This document shows positions 18,394 to 27,195 of a stretch of 64,000 nucleotides of DNA, in pieces (the stretch's first letter is position 1; every line of letters starts with the position of its first letter). The DNA lies in the NCBI RefSeq assembly GCF_000317535.1, contig NC_019757.1:3550501-3614500 (forward strand), given 5' to 3'. The notes beneath the pieces were generated by a model. It was not told the origin of the DNA, made no database searches, and saw only the letters and a program-made list of their open reading frames with translations. A program made the translations under genes and the position numbers. Source of the DNA: Cylindrospermum stagnale PCC 7417. Its GTDB lineage: Bacteria > Cyanobacteriota > Cyanobacteriia > Cyanobacteriales > Nostocaceae.

Positions 18394-21300
18394 CTAAGTT
18401 TCTTGAGAAAGAATCAAATTCAGTACATTTAACTCATGAGAATTTAAAAGATACTTATCTGTCAAAAGTTTTTGCCTAATTTCTTCTAGACTATAACTTC
18501 TAAAAACAACAAAAGGAAAATCTTTATAATTATGGCCAATAGGTAAAATATTACCTACAGGATACAACAAGCGAATATATGCAGCCAAAATATCCCGGAA
18601 GCGTTGGTCTTCTGGTTCTTCTGATTCATTGGCGAAATATTTACTCATCACCTCACCGCTAATAAATGCAAATAATGGTAAAGCGTAATATTGATCAGTG
18701 TGTTGACTACTCTGTTCCAGTCTTTGTGTTTTCTCCACCCCATCTCTTAACTTTTTCACCAATTCCATAGCATCTTTAATAGCAAACCGTAAACTTTCTG
18801 GATAAGAAGATTTGCGACGGATAATTTCGTGCATATTCTTCCACAGTTCTTCATTAGCATAGGTTGCTATATCAGCCAGTCGCATTTGGTAAGTTTCTTC
18901 TAAAGTATTGTTAGCAATAGGTACTATCAGCAAATTACCGCTAATGTACCCAGGTTCAATTTCACCCAAATCCAGTAACTTATCTAGAGTATGAGAAATT
19001 TGTAAAAACTTATTGTTAAAAGACTCCCGTAGTGCTAAATAATTAGACTCAGTTGCATTTTGAATAACAAAATCTGCTCGTCCTAGTAGCTTTTCTAAGT
19101 TTGTATAAACTTGTTTCAGCAACACATCGCTTTTAGTTTGTTGGTATTCTGTTTTTAATTGACGGATCAGGTTGACCATTTGAGCAGAGAATGTCTCACC
19201 AGCAGCAAAAACAGATTTTCCACCTATAGGAATAAGAATAAAATTATCCCGACCTATACGACCATAACCAAAAATTCTGGTCATGATAGAAGCTTTTAAA
19301 ATCAATAAGATATTTAACAGACTTAGCACACTTTCTTGTAAAGATATTTGTGGGTCATCTTGATAATAAACTGCTTGTTCTGCTAAGTAAAAAACTAGCT
19401 CTTTATCCTGATTATCTATATGCTCATTTCCCCGTCCTCGGTAAATTACCTGAATTACTTCCATCAGGTTTTTCTCGATTTCAAATTTGGGAATTTCTAC
19501 CAAAATATGTTTAGCTTTAGGAAAGGATAAACCCCGACTACCGGAAGCAGTCATAAAAATGACTTTGACATTTTCTTGATGTTTTTGAATTTCTTTCTTT
19601 TCTTCCTCAGAAATATTTGCGTGTATTTCTAAGTAATCTGTACACTTTTCAAATTTGCCCCGATGTCGCTTAATTTTATCAATTAGTTCTGCTAATTTAC
19701 GCTTGTTTTGAATATAAACTATTACCTGTTCAACATCTGACCGTTGTAAGAGAGATTCAATATCTTTTAAAATCTCGTTTTGTAACCCAGCTTCTAAGTT
19801 ATATTTTTGCTTTAATCCCGCTTCTTCGCTAAATTTACAAGACTCAACTAATACTTGATAACTAATAGATAAACTACTGGCTGGGTAGGAGTTAGTATTA
19901 ATAACAGTTGCTTGTAGACCTTTAAACGTTAATGGCTGAACAGAAAGAGGTTGAGCAGTATCTACAGCACGACGGAAATATATTTTATCTGGTTCTGGTG
20001 AAGTATCAGATAAGTGTTGAATAATCACATTTTTATCAACAATAGAAGCATCAGCAACAATTACTTTGGTATTAAAACCATGCTGAGAATCCATTAATTG
20101 ATACCTGTCTATTATCTGATGAATTCCATCTAAGAACTCCACACCTCCATCATCACCTGTGATTTTATCTATCATGATAAATAAGTGCTTAATTCTCCCA
20201 GATATTTCTTGCATTTTTTGAGGTAAAACTTGACCTTCCTTGGTGTTGTAAGCACTTCTAAAAATTTTATCAAAATGCTTTAATGTGTTACCAGTATCAG
20301 TCATTTTCAAGGCTTGAATAGAAGCAGTAGCTATAATATTATTTGATGTTTTTTGTTCTATAATTGTTGAGATAGCCTCGCAAATACTATTTAAAACACC
20401 CAGCTTCTTTTGTCCAATGTCTTGAATTACATCTTCCTTAGTTCGCTTAAGCCTGTCAGAACGTCGTGCTTTTTGTTCAACATCTCTACTATCCAGAAAG
20501 TCAACAGACTTTTCAGTAAATTTACCCTGACGCTGGTTAGAGGTATATTGAACTGTGTAACGTCCACAGTTATCTGTAATTAGGTTACTGTTGGTGTTGA
20601 TAGCTAATAATTTGTCACTACATAATTTTCTGGTATTTTTATCTTTAAATTTTTCGATTATATCCAGATTCACTTGTTTGCGAGGACTGACATAAAAGAA
20701 GAGAAAACCTTCATCTATATGTGCTTTCAAAAAATCGACAATTGCGGTAGTTTTACCAATTCCAGGATTTCCGGTCAAAAATATATAAGTCGATTGAGAA
20801 ACTAAAGTATTTTTAATTAATTCAGCATGAGCATCTCTTAATTTCATGGTTCCAGTTAATCCTAGCTCGTGCATCAATGCTGAAGGAACTAATCCCACGG
20901 AGTTGATAAATCCAGTAATTTTCTCTGTGTGACGAGGTAAAATGGTGATTTTATCCGCAGGAATTGCTAAAAGAGAATCAACAAACTCTTTACCGCGCTC
21001 AAAACTACGATATGCACTACGCTTAATTTGATTTAAAACTTGCTTACGTGCTTCGGGAATATCTTTGGGACTCGAATCATGTTTATAAATCTGATAACAG
21101 GTTTTCAAAATCTCTACATTTTCGCGTTGAATGGATATTGTGCTGATTCCGCGATCGCTATATCCTATGGAATTGAAGACTGCACCTGCTGTATCTGGGA
21201 GAATAGTGGTTTCTTGGAGAAATTCATAGAAGCTATGGAGATAGCAAGCAGCTTGAATTGACTTGGTACTTTCTTTATCTCTATATTTAAAAGCAGTAAA

Positions 21301-22011
21301 ATATGTCTTTAAACCTTCTGAGAATTCTAAACCTAAAGACTCAGTATCAATCCGAAGATTAGAAAAGACACTTTTTGAACGTAAGTAGCTAATATCTCTC
21401 ATTAATAAACGGCGGATAATTTCTATATAATCAATATTTTTTACATCTTCATTAGAGGTGATAGAAAACACTGATAAATCAACACAAATAACTCGATACT
21501 CTCTCCGATAACGTAATAAAATTAAAGTATCTGCATTGAGAAATTCACCTTTCTTCTTATAGCTTGCAATATATTGAGAAATGTTATCTAAGTTGTCAAA
21601 TTGAGATAATACTTCACTAAACCACTGGAAATCATTTTTATTGTCATAAGTACCAATACTGTTATCACCATTAAACCGACATTGATAATATAAGATTTCT
21701 ACATTTTGTAACTTGTATGGCTTATCCCAACCCGCAGATTTTATGTATTCTCGAAAGAAATTAAAGCCACTTAAAAAACCCTTTTGAATAAAAAATATAC
21801 TCCAAGTTTCAGCCATATCTCTTTCTAAACTGCTGATAACTTTATCAACAACTCGCTGTCGGATTTTAGGTAACTTTAGCTGCTGCAATTCCTGACGGTA
21901 TAAATCACCAAATCTCTGCTTAATTTTATTTTCTTCAATGTAAGCAAGAATACCAATATTAAAACCTACTTCAAACAAACGTCCCAAATCTTCAGCTATT
22001 TTGGATTTCAT
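18394..22011 (-). CDS. Large SF2-helicase-like ATPase of unknown system
   Basis: The 1205-residue soluble protein has a helical N-terminus with a possible degenerate nuclease-like strand pair (NADTLILL and YRVICVDLS, residues 159-180). A two-lobe helicase core follows: Walker A GNPGIGKTT (414-422), Walker B-like LFIMIDKIT (610-618), a third strand VIVADAS (650-656), motif IV-like QVIVYIQNKRKLAELI (762-777), motif V-like FMTASGSRGLSFPKA (819-833) and motif VI-like QVIYRGRG (854-861). The last ~330 residues are helical. Motif II reads D-K-x-T rather than DEAD/DEAH. The insertion between Walker A and B is unusually long (~190 residues). Start ATG 22011, 75 bp after the upstream gene ends. I know no named family; an ATP-driven nucleic-acid motor in a defence-type operon is the best reading. 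Confidence 0.8.
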   Translation of the reverse strand: MKSKIAEDLGRLFEVGFNIGILAYIEENKIKQRFGDLYRQELQQLKLPKIRQRVVDKVISSLERDMAETWSIFFIQKGFLSGFNFFREYIKSAGWDKPYKLQNVEILYYQCRFNGDNSIGTYDNKNDFQWFSEVLSQFDNLDNISQYIASYKKKGEFLNADTLILLRYRREYRVICVDLSVFSITSNEDVKNIDYIEIIRRLLMRDISYLRSKSVFSNLRIDTESLGLEFSEGLKTYFTAFKYRDKESTKSIQAACYLHSFYEFLQETTILPDTAGAVFNSIGYSDRGISTISIQRENVEILKTCYQIYKHDSSPKDIPEARKQVLNQIKRSAYRSFERGKEFVDSLLAIPADKITILPRHTEKITGFINSVGLVPSALMHELGLTGTMKLRDAHAELIKNTLVSQSTYIFLTGNPGIGKTTAIVDFLKAHIDEGFLFFYVSPRKQVNLDIIEKFKDKNTRKLCSDKLLAINTNSNLITDNCGRYTVQYTSNQRQGKFTEKSVDFLDSRDVEQKARRSDRLKRTKEDVIQDIGQKKLGVLNSICEAISTIIEQKTSNNIIATASIQALKMTDTGNTLKHFDKIFRSAYNTKEGQVLPQKMQEISGRIKHLFIMIDKITGDDGGVEFLDGIHQIIDRYQLMDSQHGFNTKVIVADASIVDKNVIIQHLSDTSPEPDKIYFRRAVDTAQPLSVQPLTFKGLQATVINTNSYPASSLSISYQVLVESCKFSEEAGLKQKYNLEAGLQNEILKDIESLLQRSDVEQVIVYIQNKRKLAELIDKIKRHRGKFEKCTDYLEIHANISEEEKKEIQKHQENVKVIFMTASGSRGLSFPKAKHILVEIPKFEIEKNLMEVIQVIYRGRGNEHIDNQDKELVFYLAEQAVYYQDDPQISLQESVLSLLNILLILKASIMTRIFGYGRIGRDNFILIPIGGKSVFAAGETFSAQMVNLIRQLKTEYQQTKSDVLLKQVYTNLEKLLGRADFVIQNATESNYLALRESFNNKFLQISHTLDKLLDLGEIEPGYISGNLLIVPIANNTLEETYQMRLADIATYANEELWKNMHEIIRRKSSYPESLRFAIKDAMELVKKLRDGVEKTQRLEQSSQHTDQYYALPLFAFISGEVMSKYFANESEEPEDQRFRDILAAYIRLLYPVGNILPIGHNYKDFPFVVFRSYSLEEIRQKLLTDKYLLNSHELNVLNLILSQET

Positions 22012-22086
22012 GCTGTTGAGTTTTCTAAATATATTTTTTTCAATTCTGACAAAAAGACTCTTTTTGGCTCTGCGTTAACCTCTGGA

Positions 22087-23691
22087 TCACTCTGCGTTTA
22101 ATATTGTTCTCACAAGAGTTAAAAATGCTAAAGAGTTAAATTCACCTCTTCCTCTTATGTGATTAAACAAAGAAAGCTTACCAACGGATTTATCTCCGAT
22201 CAGATTTTCGTAGGGATCTAGTTTGATATGAATTTTTTTGTCGGCTTTTTGGTAGCGCGAGAAATGAAATAAAGTCAAATACTGCAAGATATCATCTTTT
22301 AACGAACCATCAAAAATAAGTCCTTTGCGAATATCTTCATCATCGAGAATTCCTTGATAAATATTTAACAGTGTGGCATAAGAAATGACACCTCTGTAGT
22401 ATCTTTCTTCATCTTTACCAACTTTCATGCCATTAAATAAGTTGAAAAATAAAACTGATTTTTTGCTAGGATCTTCGAGTAAATTTGTCAGTTCTGTTGT
22501 GTCTTGAATGTATAAGGAACTTGCTTCGATATCCTCTAGTCTAACTGCATAGTATTTATCAAAAAACATCGGGTATATTTTGATATCATGATATTCAGAT
22601 TTTAATCCTTTAATTACATCTCTTGACATGAAGAAAAGCCCATCACCTTCTTCTGTTTGTGTCATGTGCAAGGTGCTGGTATAAGGTGCTTTAGCAATAT
22701 AGACAATGTGCTTATATCCCAAGTTGTAAAGTTCAGTCACTTTATCTATAATCACGCTGGGATTTGTAAACATTTGTTGATTGTTATAGTTGTCAGAAAA
22801 AGTTGTAGGTAACTGAAATTTAACCACCCCATTTTTCATGTTTACACCGATAATTTCTCCCATTAAGTTAGAGATTTTTGCAGAACTATTCCACTGACTA
22901 TCGCTTTCACGACTGGAGACAATAATAATGGCTAGTTTGTCTAATTGGGGAGATTTAGAGTAAGTATTAAAACTAAACTTTTTGGGTAAAACAGAGTATA
23001 AAGAACTCATCACATTAGGAATTTTATATGCCAAATCTCTAATATCTATTCCCTGTTGATTAGCACGATGTGTTTCATTGAATAAATGGGATAAAACAGC
23101 GGACAAAGAAACTATAAATTTTTCTATTGGTGCATCATCTTCTTTATTATTCAGATGTAATCTTAAAATTGGAATAAATAATCTTTTCTGCTTGTCTAAT
23201 AAGAGTTTGAGGCAGATATAAGCAAGCAAACCATAAGTAAATTTATAAACAAAAGCCTGATGAGGTTCTAGTTTTTTATCTTCTAGACGATAGGGAAATA
23301 ATAAAAGTTGGCGATTGTTGAAATGTTGATTGTAAATTTTAAAACATCTATGATCATTTAAAGGTGCAAAAATTACTGGTAATGCACGAATACTGGTTAA
23401 ATCATATTCCATGCTAAAGGTTTCTTGATCATCTGTAGCAAAAAAGTGAATGTCGTTGATAGTAACTTTAGCTGGTAGAGTGCAAAGAGAATTTGTTTCT
23501 GTATTCGGTTTTCCCAGAGATATGTATTTCAAAACTTCTTTGGGATTTCCTCTCACAACGGGTTTGAAAAATGTATTGTTATTAAAAATATTCTGAGTAT
23601 CTTCTTCAAGAATGCCGTTTTTTACAGAAATATGTACAGGATACTCTCTTGTAGGGAAGGAAGTTTTGCGCTTGAGGATATTTTGCAGCAC
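22087..23691 (-). CDS. C-terminal part of the interrupted accessory protein
   Basis: If translated on its own, this frame starts at GTG 23691 and gives 534 residues; no convincing ribosome-binding site precedes that codon and the frame is open 86 codons further upstream, so an independent start is doubtful. The second half has alternating strands and helices (LDKLAIIIVSS, YKHIVYIAKAPYTSTLH, KIYPMFFDKYYAVRLED, KSVLFFNLFNG), which suggests a Rossmann- or RNase-H-like fold. I considered a PIWI-type domain because of its fold pattern and the helicase and nuclease-like neighbours, as in PIWI-RE islands, but I see no PIWI-RE signature, so that is only a guess. Function unknown. Confidence 0.6.
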   Translation of the reverse strand: MLQNILKRKTSFPTREYPVHISVKNGILEEDTQNIFNNNTFFKPVVRGNPKEVLKYISLGKPNTETNSLCTLPAKVTINDIHFFATDDQETFSMEYDLTSIRALPVIFAPLNDHRCFKIYNQHFNNRQLLLFPYRLEDKKLEPHQAFVYKFTYGLLAYICLKLLLDKQKRLFIPILRLHLNNKEDDAPIEKFIVSLSAVLSHLFNETHRANQQGIDIRDLAYKIPNVMSSLYSVLPKKFSFNTYSKSPQLDKLAIIIVSSRESDSQWNSSAKISNLMGEIIGVNMKNGVVKFQLPTTFSDNYNNQQMFTNPSVIIDKVTELYNLGYKHIVYIAKAPYTSTLHMTQTEEGDGLFFMSRDVIKGLKSEYHDIKIYPMFFDKYYAVRLEDIEASSLYIQDTTELTNLLEDPSKKSVLFFNLFNGMKVGKDEERYYRGVISYATLLNIYQGILDDEDIRKGLIFDGSLKDDILQYLTLFHFSRYQKADKKIHIKLDPYENLIGDKSVGKLSLFNHIRGRGEFNSLAFLTLVRTILNAE

Positions 23692-23949
23692 ACCTTTGAG
23701 ACGATTGATTTTAAACTGAATATTAAATTCTTGTAAATATTTATAAATACTCCGAAGAAGTTGGTCTTTTGCTATTTCGTCAGAACCTTGTAGTTTCTTA
23801 ATTACTTTTTTATCAAAAGCTTCTACAGGATCATATTTTAATTCATCGTTTGGCTCGTAATTATCATTTTTAGGATTGAGAGAAGACGCAAATAAAAAGT
23901 AGTATAAAAACGCTATTTTTAAAACCTTTGCTGCAAATAATTCTCGTTG

Positions 23950-25083
23950 TTAAGGATCTGCAAGTGCATCTTTGTGTTCTTTACTATCTGGGTTAAGGAT
24001 ATTTAGACGAGAATCAAAAACGCTTTTACCACCGTCAGTATGAACTTTACCATCAAACTTCAATTTCAGTCCAAATACAAATTGAATTTCTCCCAGATTT
24101 TCATCTTTTGTTTCTCCCAAAGACCCCTCTACTATGGGAATAATTGGTAGCATATTAAATGCTTCACCACGAGAAAAAGCATCTTTGTAATTAACTGAAG
24201 CACCTGCATAGTTTACGAGGTAATCACCATCAGCTTTGTTGATATTGTTGATGTATTCTTCTATCAGTTTTAGTCTTCTAATTAAATCTTGTAAATATAT
24301 AGCACCTGCCGCATTCAGCTTGCTAGTATTGGTGTTAATATTTTCTAGCAGAAATTCTAAATAATTGATCTGTGCTTGTTTTTTTAGTTTCCCTAATGTT
24401 TGCTTGTTGACAACATCTCGCAAACGGAAAAGGTCAGAATTTTTATCTTTCTCTAAGTCTTCAAGAATGTATTCTAAGTCTTGTCTTTCTTCAGAATTTG
24501 TACCTGCAAATTTTACACGAATATAATTTTCTAAACCTTTTCGTAATTCTGCATCAAAATCATGTGTCTTCTGCACGGAAATAGTTAGTTTATGAACTTT
24601 TAGCAGTTCTCTGTTTTCAGGATTTTTTTTATTAAATGTTAACCGTTGCTTTTGCAGATTTTTATAAGAAAGAAAAGGATAGGTAAAGTCTAATTTAGGT
24701 GTTGTACCTTTAAAATTCTGTAAATCTGTAATTAGTTTGCTAACAAATTCCTCTATTGATTCACTATTTCCTAATGATGATTCTAATAATTTTTTGACAC
24801 AATCTCTAATAGTGCGAATTTGAGTCTGAAACTTTTTGTCAGAACCTGGACTAATATTTATAGTTGCAGAACGCACGCTGTTTGCAGATGAACCCAAGGG
24901 ATTCTCTACTTGCAAATCGGCAACTTCATTAGCTACCTGATCAATATTGATTCGTAACCGTTTGTTATCATCAGAAGTTTTAACTATTTCCTGATTTGGT
25001 TTCTGTAAAACTAATAAAATTTTCGCTAATAAATCAGTATAATCTACATATACTAAATCTTGTCCGTCGGTTATACTATTCAC
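23950..25083 (-). CDS. N-terminal part of the interrupted accessory protein
   Basis: This frame codes for 377 residues from GTG 25083 to the TAA at 23950. The product is soluble, lysine- and asparagine-rich, and mostly helical, with a long acidic/basic helical centre (EERQDLEYILEDLEKDKNSD). The beta-containing end (IQFVFGLKLKFDGKVHTDGG) runs into the stop without a natural-looking C-terminus. No known domain was recognised. As the first gene after purQ's far side it probably carries the operon promoter. If the TAA is real, this is a truncated product; a functional stand-alone protein is possible but less likely given the open frame beyond. Confidence 0.6.
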   Translation of the reverse strand: MNSITDGQDLVYVDYTDLLAKILLVLQKPNQEIVKTSDDNKRLRINIDQVANEVADLQVENPLGSSANSVRSATINISPGSDKKFQTQIRTIRDCVKKLLESSLGNSESIEEFVSKLITDLQNFKGTTPKLDFTYPFLSYKNLQKQRLTFNKKNPENRELLKVHKLTISVQKTHDFDAELRKGLENYIRVKFAGTNSEERQDLEYILEDLEKDKNSDLFRLRDVVNKQTLGKLKKQAQINYLEFLLENINTNTSKLNAAGAIYLQDLIRRLKLIEEYINNINKADGDYLVNYAGASVNYKDAFSRGEAFNMLPIIPIVEGSLGETKDENLGEIQFVFGLKLKFDGKVHTDGGKSVFDSRLNILNPDSKEHKDALADP

Positions 25084-25091
25084 CTGGTTAA

Positions 25092-25098
25092 CTCCTAA
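25092..25098 (-). promoter_or_regulatory. Shine-Dalgarno site fixing the GTG start at 25083
   Basis: On the minus strand TTAGGAG ends eight bases before GTG 25081-25083. It decides the start of the first accessory-operon gene, for which no in-frame ATG of similar quality exists nearby. Confidence 0.75.
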
Positions 25099-25245
25099 GT
25101 AGTATCAACATGGTTTGTTATAGCTACTTAGTATAAATCATTGGTTTAAGTATTGGTTTTTAAGTTGAATAATTATTTGCTGGATCTAGCACCGGAAAAT
25201 TTTTAGAAAAGGGCGCTTTTTAAATTTTCACGCCCTATATTTGCT

Positions 25246-25920
25246 CTACGCCAAGGCCGCTACTTTCTCTAATAAGCCTTGAAACAACCTTAACCCATCA
25301 CTACTACCCAGGGAGGAATCTGAAGCCCTTTCTGGGTGCGGCATCATCCCCAATACGTTACCTTGAAGATTACAAATCCCGGCGATATTGTTCAGCGAAC
25401 CGTTGGGGTTGTCCCCTTGATAGCGGAACAAAACTTGTCCGTTATCTTCAATTTCTGATAAAGTTGCCTTATCAGCGTAGAATCGCCCCTCTCCGTGAGC
25501 AATGGGTAAGGTGATAATTTCCCCTTCAGCATAACCTTGAGTCCAAGGTAAATTATTCCGCTCAACTTTTAAGGGAGTGCGATCGCAAATAAAATGCAAA
25601 TCCTGATTTCTGGTTAATACTCCAGGTAATAAACCAGCTTCAGTTAATACCTGAAAACCATTGCAAATACCGAGGACAAACTTACCCTTTTGGGCGTGTT
25701 CGACAACCTGCTGCATCACAGGTGACAACCGGGCGATCGCACCGCAGCGCAGATAATCCCCATAACTAAAACCACCAGGCACGATTACCACATCCAAATC
25801 GTGAATATCCGTCTCTTGATGCCAAACCATGCGCGTCGGCTGTCCCAGCAAATCTCTAGTGACATAAGCCACATCGCGATCGCAATTAGAACCCGGAAAA
25901 ACCAAAACCCCAAATTTCAT
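25246..25920 (-). CDS. purQ: Phosphoribosylformylglycinamidine synthase, glutaminase subunit
   Basis: This 224-residue class I glutamine amidotransferase releases ammonia from glutamine for the FGAR-to-FGAM step of purine synthesis, working with PurS and PurL in the cytoplasm. Visible features are MKFGVLVFPGSNCDRD at the start, the oxyanion/nucleophile elbow VLGICNGFQVL (catalytic Cys), VPGGFSYGDY, and the His-Glu of MMPHPERA. Length is normal. It lies 80 bp downstream of purS on the same strand with a hairpin between; the pair is a standard cyanobacterial arrangement. PurL is not in the window. It marks the right border of the accessory island. Confidence 0.97.
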   Translation of the reverse strand: MKFGVLVFPGSNCDRDVAYVTRDLLGQPTRMVWHQETDIHDLDVVIVPGGFSYGDYLRCGAIARLSPVMQQVVEHAQKGKFVLGICNGFQVLTEAGLLPGVLTRNQDLHFICDRTPLKVERNNLPWTQGYAEGEIITLPIAHGEGRFYADKATLSEIEDNGQVLFRYQGDNPNGSLNNIAGICNLQGNVLGMMPHPERASDSSLGSSDGLRLFQGLLEKVAALA

Positions 25921-25961
25921 ACTTTAGTCATTAGTCATTGGTTATTAGTCATTAGGAGATA

Positions 25962-25997
25962 GGGGAGATAGGGAATTTGTCGTCTCCCTATCTCCCC
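25962..25997. repeat. Perfect inverted repeat between purS and purQ
   Basis: A 13-bp perfect stem (GGGGAGATAGGGA / TCCCTATCTCCCC) with a 10-base loop sits in the purS-purQ gap beside ATTAGTC-type heptamers. Having no T tract, it is more likely a repeat or an mRNA-stabilising hairpin than a terminator, but it could adjust PurS:PurQ ratios. Confidence 0.65.
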
Positions 25998-26000
25998 AGA

Positions 26001-26279
26001 TCAAATGACTCCCGTCTGTGATTCCACCTCAATCAACTCAAAGCGATAATTTTCAATCACCGGATTTGCTAACATTTGATCACAGATGCGATCAAGGTTT
26101 TGACGCGCTTTCGGCTCATCAGGCGAGATGATGGTGATTTCAATGTACTTGCCGATCCGCACTTGTTCAACGTTGTCGTATCCCAGTTGCTTGAGGCCAG
26201 ATTGTACAGCCACACCAGCAGGGTCTAAGACTGAAGGACGAAGCGTCACGAAAATTTTAGCTAGATACTTCCTTTGCAC
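26001..26279 (-). CDS. purS: Phosphoribosylformylglycinamidine synthase subunit PurS
   Basis: This small (92-residue) structural subunit bridges PurQ and PurL in the FGAM synthase complex and helps channel ammonia. It has the family's start, KYLAKIFVTLRPSVLDPAGVAV, followed by LGYDNVEQVRIGKYIEI and the terminal ANPVIENYRFELIEV. Length and sequence are typical. It is co-oriented with purQ. A FurB/Zur-type regulator is divergent from it with about 145 bp between the starts; that spacer must hold both promoters. Confidence 0.95.
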   Translation of the reverse strand: MQRKYLAKIFVTLRPSVLDPAGVAVQSGLKQLGYDNVEQVRIGKYIEITIISPDEPKARQNLDRICDQMLANPVIENYRFELIEVESQTGVI

Positions 26280-26423
26280 AGGCTTTTGCTGAATGCTGCG
26301 ATCGCTATACTATAACTTTCTGCTCCAACTGAGTGAAAATAACCTCACAGAGCAGTTACAGTTAGTTTATCAATTAGCTAGTATAACAGCTTCAACTACA
26401 GAGGCAAATTAACACCATTGTCT

Positions 26424-26828
26424 ATGAGAGCCATCCGCACCCGCAGTCAAGAGCGTATTTTAAACCTGCTGAAAACCGTTAAGCAAGGCATTTCCGCCCA
26501 AGATATTTACGTAGAATTACGTAACCGCAGTCAGAGTATAGGTTTAGCAACAGTTTACCGCTCACTGGAAGTCCTAAAACTCGAAGGACTGGTGCAAGTG
26601 CGGACTTTGGCCAACGGTGAAGCCCTCTACAGCCTATCGCAGCAAGACAAACACCACCTAACTTGCCTGCAATGCGGTGTCTCAATCCCAATTAATCAAT
26701 GCCCCGTTCATGATCTAGAAGAGCAGTTGCAGAACACCCACAAATTTAAAGTTTTTTATCACACTCTAGAGTTTTTTGGTTTGTGTAACCAATGTCAGGT
26801 AAATCAAGCTGCTGAACTGAGTCAGTGA
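26424..26828 (+). CDS. zur: Fur-family regulator, FurB/Zur type
   Basis: The ~135-residue dimeric metal-sensing repressor has an N-terminal winged helix (QERILNLLKTVKQGISAQDIY, then GLATVYRSLEVLKLEGLV as recognition region) and a C-terminal metal-binding dimerisation domain with the structural-zinc CxxC pairs CLQC and CNQC and the HHLTCLQCG motif. The sequence closely resembles, from memory, Anabaena FurB, which acts as the zinc regulator Zur. I chose ATG 26424, because the product then begins MRAIRTRSQERI; a TTG six bases upstream is possible. It is divergent from purS. Targets are not visible; no clear Zur box was found by eye. Confidence 0.88.
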   Translation: MRAIRTRSQERILNLLKTVKQGISAQDIYVELRNRSQSIGLATVYRSLEVLKLEGLVQVRTLANGEALYSLSQQDKHHLTCLQCGVSIPINQCPVHDLEEQLQNTHKFKVFYHTLEFFGLCNQCQVNQAAELSQ

Positions 26829-26829
26829 A

Positions 26830-27147
26830 CTACTCTGCCGTAAGACGGACAGAGCTTCCCAATTCATCGGGAATAGCCTCAAGGACTCCGTAGTTCTATT
26901 GGTCTAACATTCCCTCCAAGGGCAGAAGTCCTGGTTCCCAAGACCTAAACCTTTTACTTGCGACACTTACCTATCAGCTTGGTTTTCGCTTACGGCATTG
27001 GTGGTCAAGAGATGGATATCTTACCAGAAAACCTGGGGATTCGTCATCCATCTGATATTTGTTTTTGCTGTGCAAAAAATCAATTCCAGATGCAATCCTC
27101 ATCCCCCGCTCACAATCCCCACCTTATGAGTACATTGAAGGTGGGGA
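26830..27147 (-). mobile_element. Decayed IS200/IS605-type tnpB element with terminal hairpins
   Basis: On the minus strand the segment around 26960-26890 reads as a broken TnpB C-terminal tail (VLGTRTSALGGNVRP, then frame stops). It is followed by two hairpins: TTCCC/GGGAA near 26863-26880 and CTCTGCCGT/ACGG-A-CAGAG at 26837-26858, as found at IS605-type right ends, where TnpB guide RNA is encoded. The other border has a perfect 10-bp stem (27116-27125 with 27138-27147, 12-base loop). No intact transposase remains. The right-end sequence is one I recognise from Nostoc genomes; the extent is approximate. Confidence 0.5.
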
Positions 27148-27195
27148 CTTCCGCGTTCCATTAAAGAATTTTGAATTGATTCGTCTGCCCATTTC

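Larger units (their letters stand above)
22087..25083 (-). pseudogene. ~998-codon gene interrupted by a single in-frame TAA
   Basis: Two long frames here lie in the same phase. The upstream one ends at TAA (23950-23952). The frame then stays open for 86 further codons with no ATG, GTG or TTG until a GTG at 23691, and continues to 22087. The intervening translation (starting QRELFAAKVLKIAF and including DPVEAFDKKVIKKLQG) has the same composition as both flanks. The simplest reading is one gene of about 998 codons whose Gln (CAA) codon became TAA, or a sequencing error, or stop readthrough. The gene begins at GTG 25083 with a clear AGGAG site and heads the accessory operon. No named domain is recognised in either half. 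Confidence 0.75.

Noticed and set aside
22087-25083. PIWI-RE island hypothesis for the accessory cluster
   Set aside because: The combination of a large fold-rich protein, a helicase and a nuclease-like protein is suggestive, but I could not see the PIWI-RE Arg/Glu signature or DinG-type iron-sulfur cysteines; kept only as a thing to test.
26958-27164. 68-codon plus-strand frame with several Cys after the zur-type gene
   Set aside because: It lies inside the tnpB-element remnant on the wrong strand; Cys spacing is not that of a zinc ribbon.
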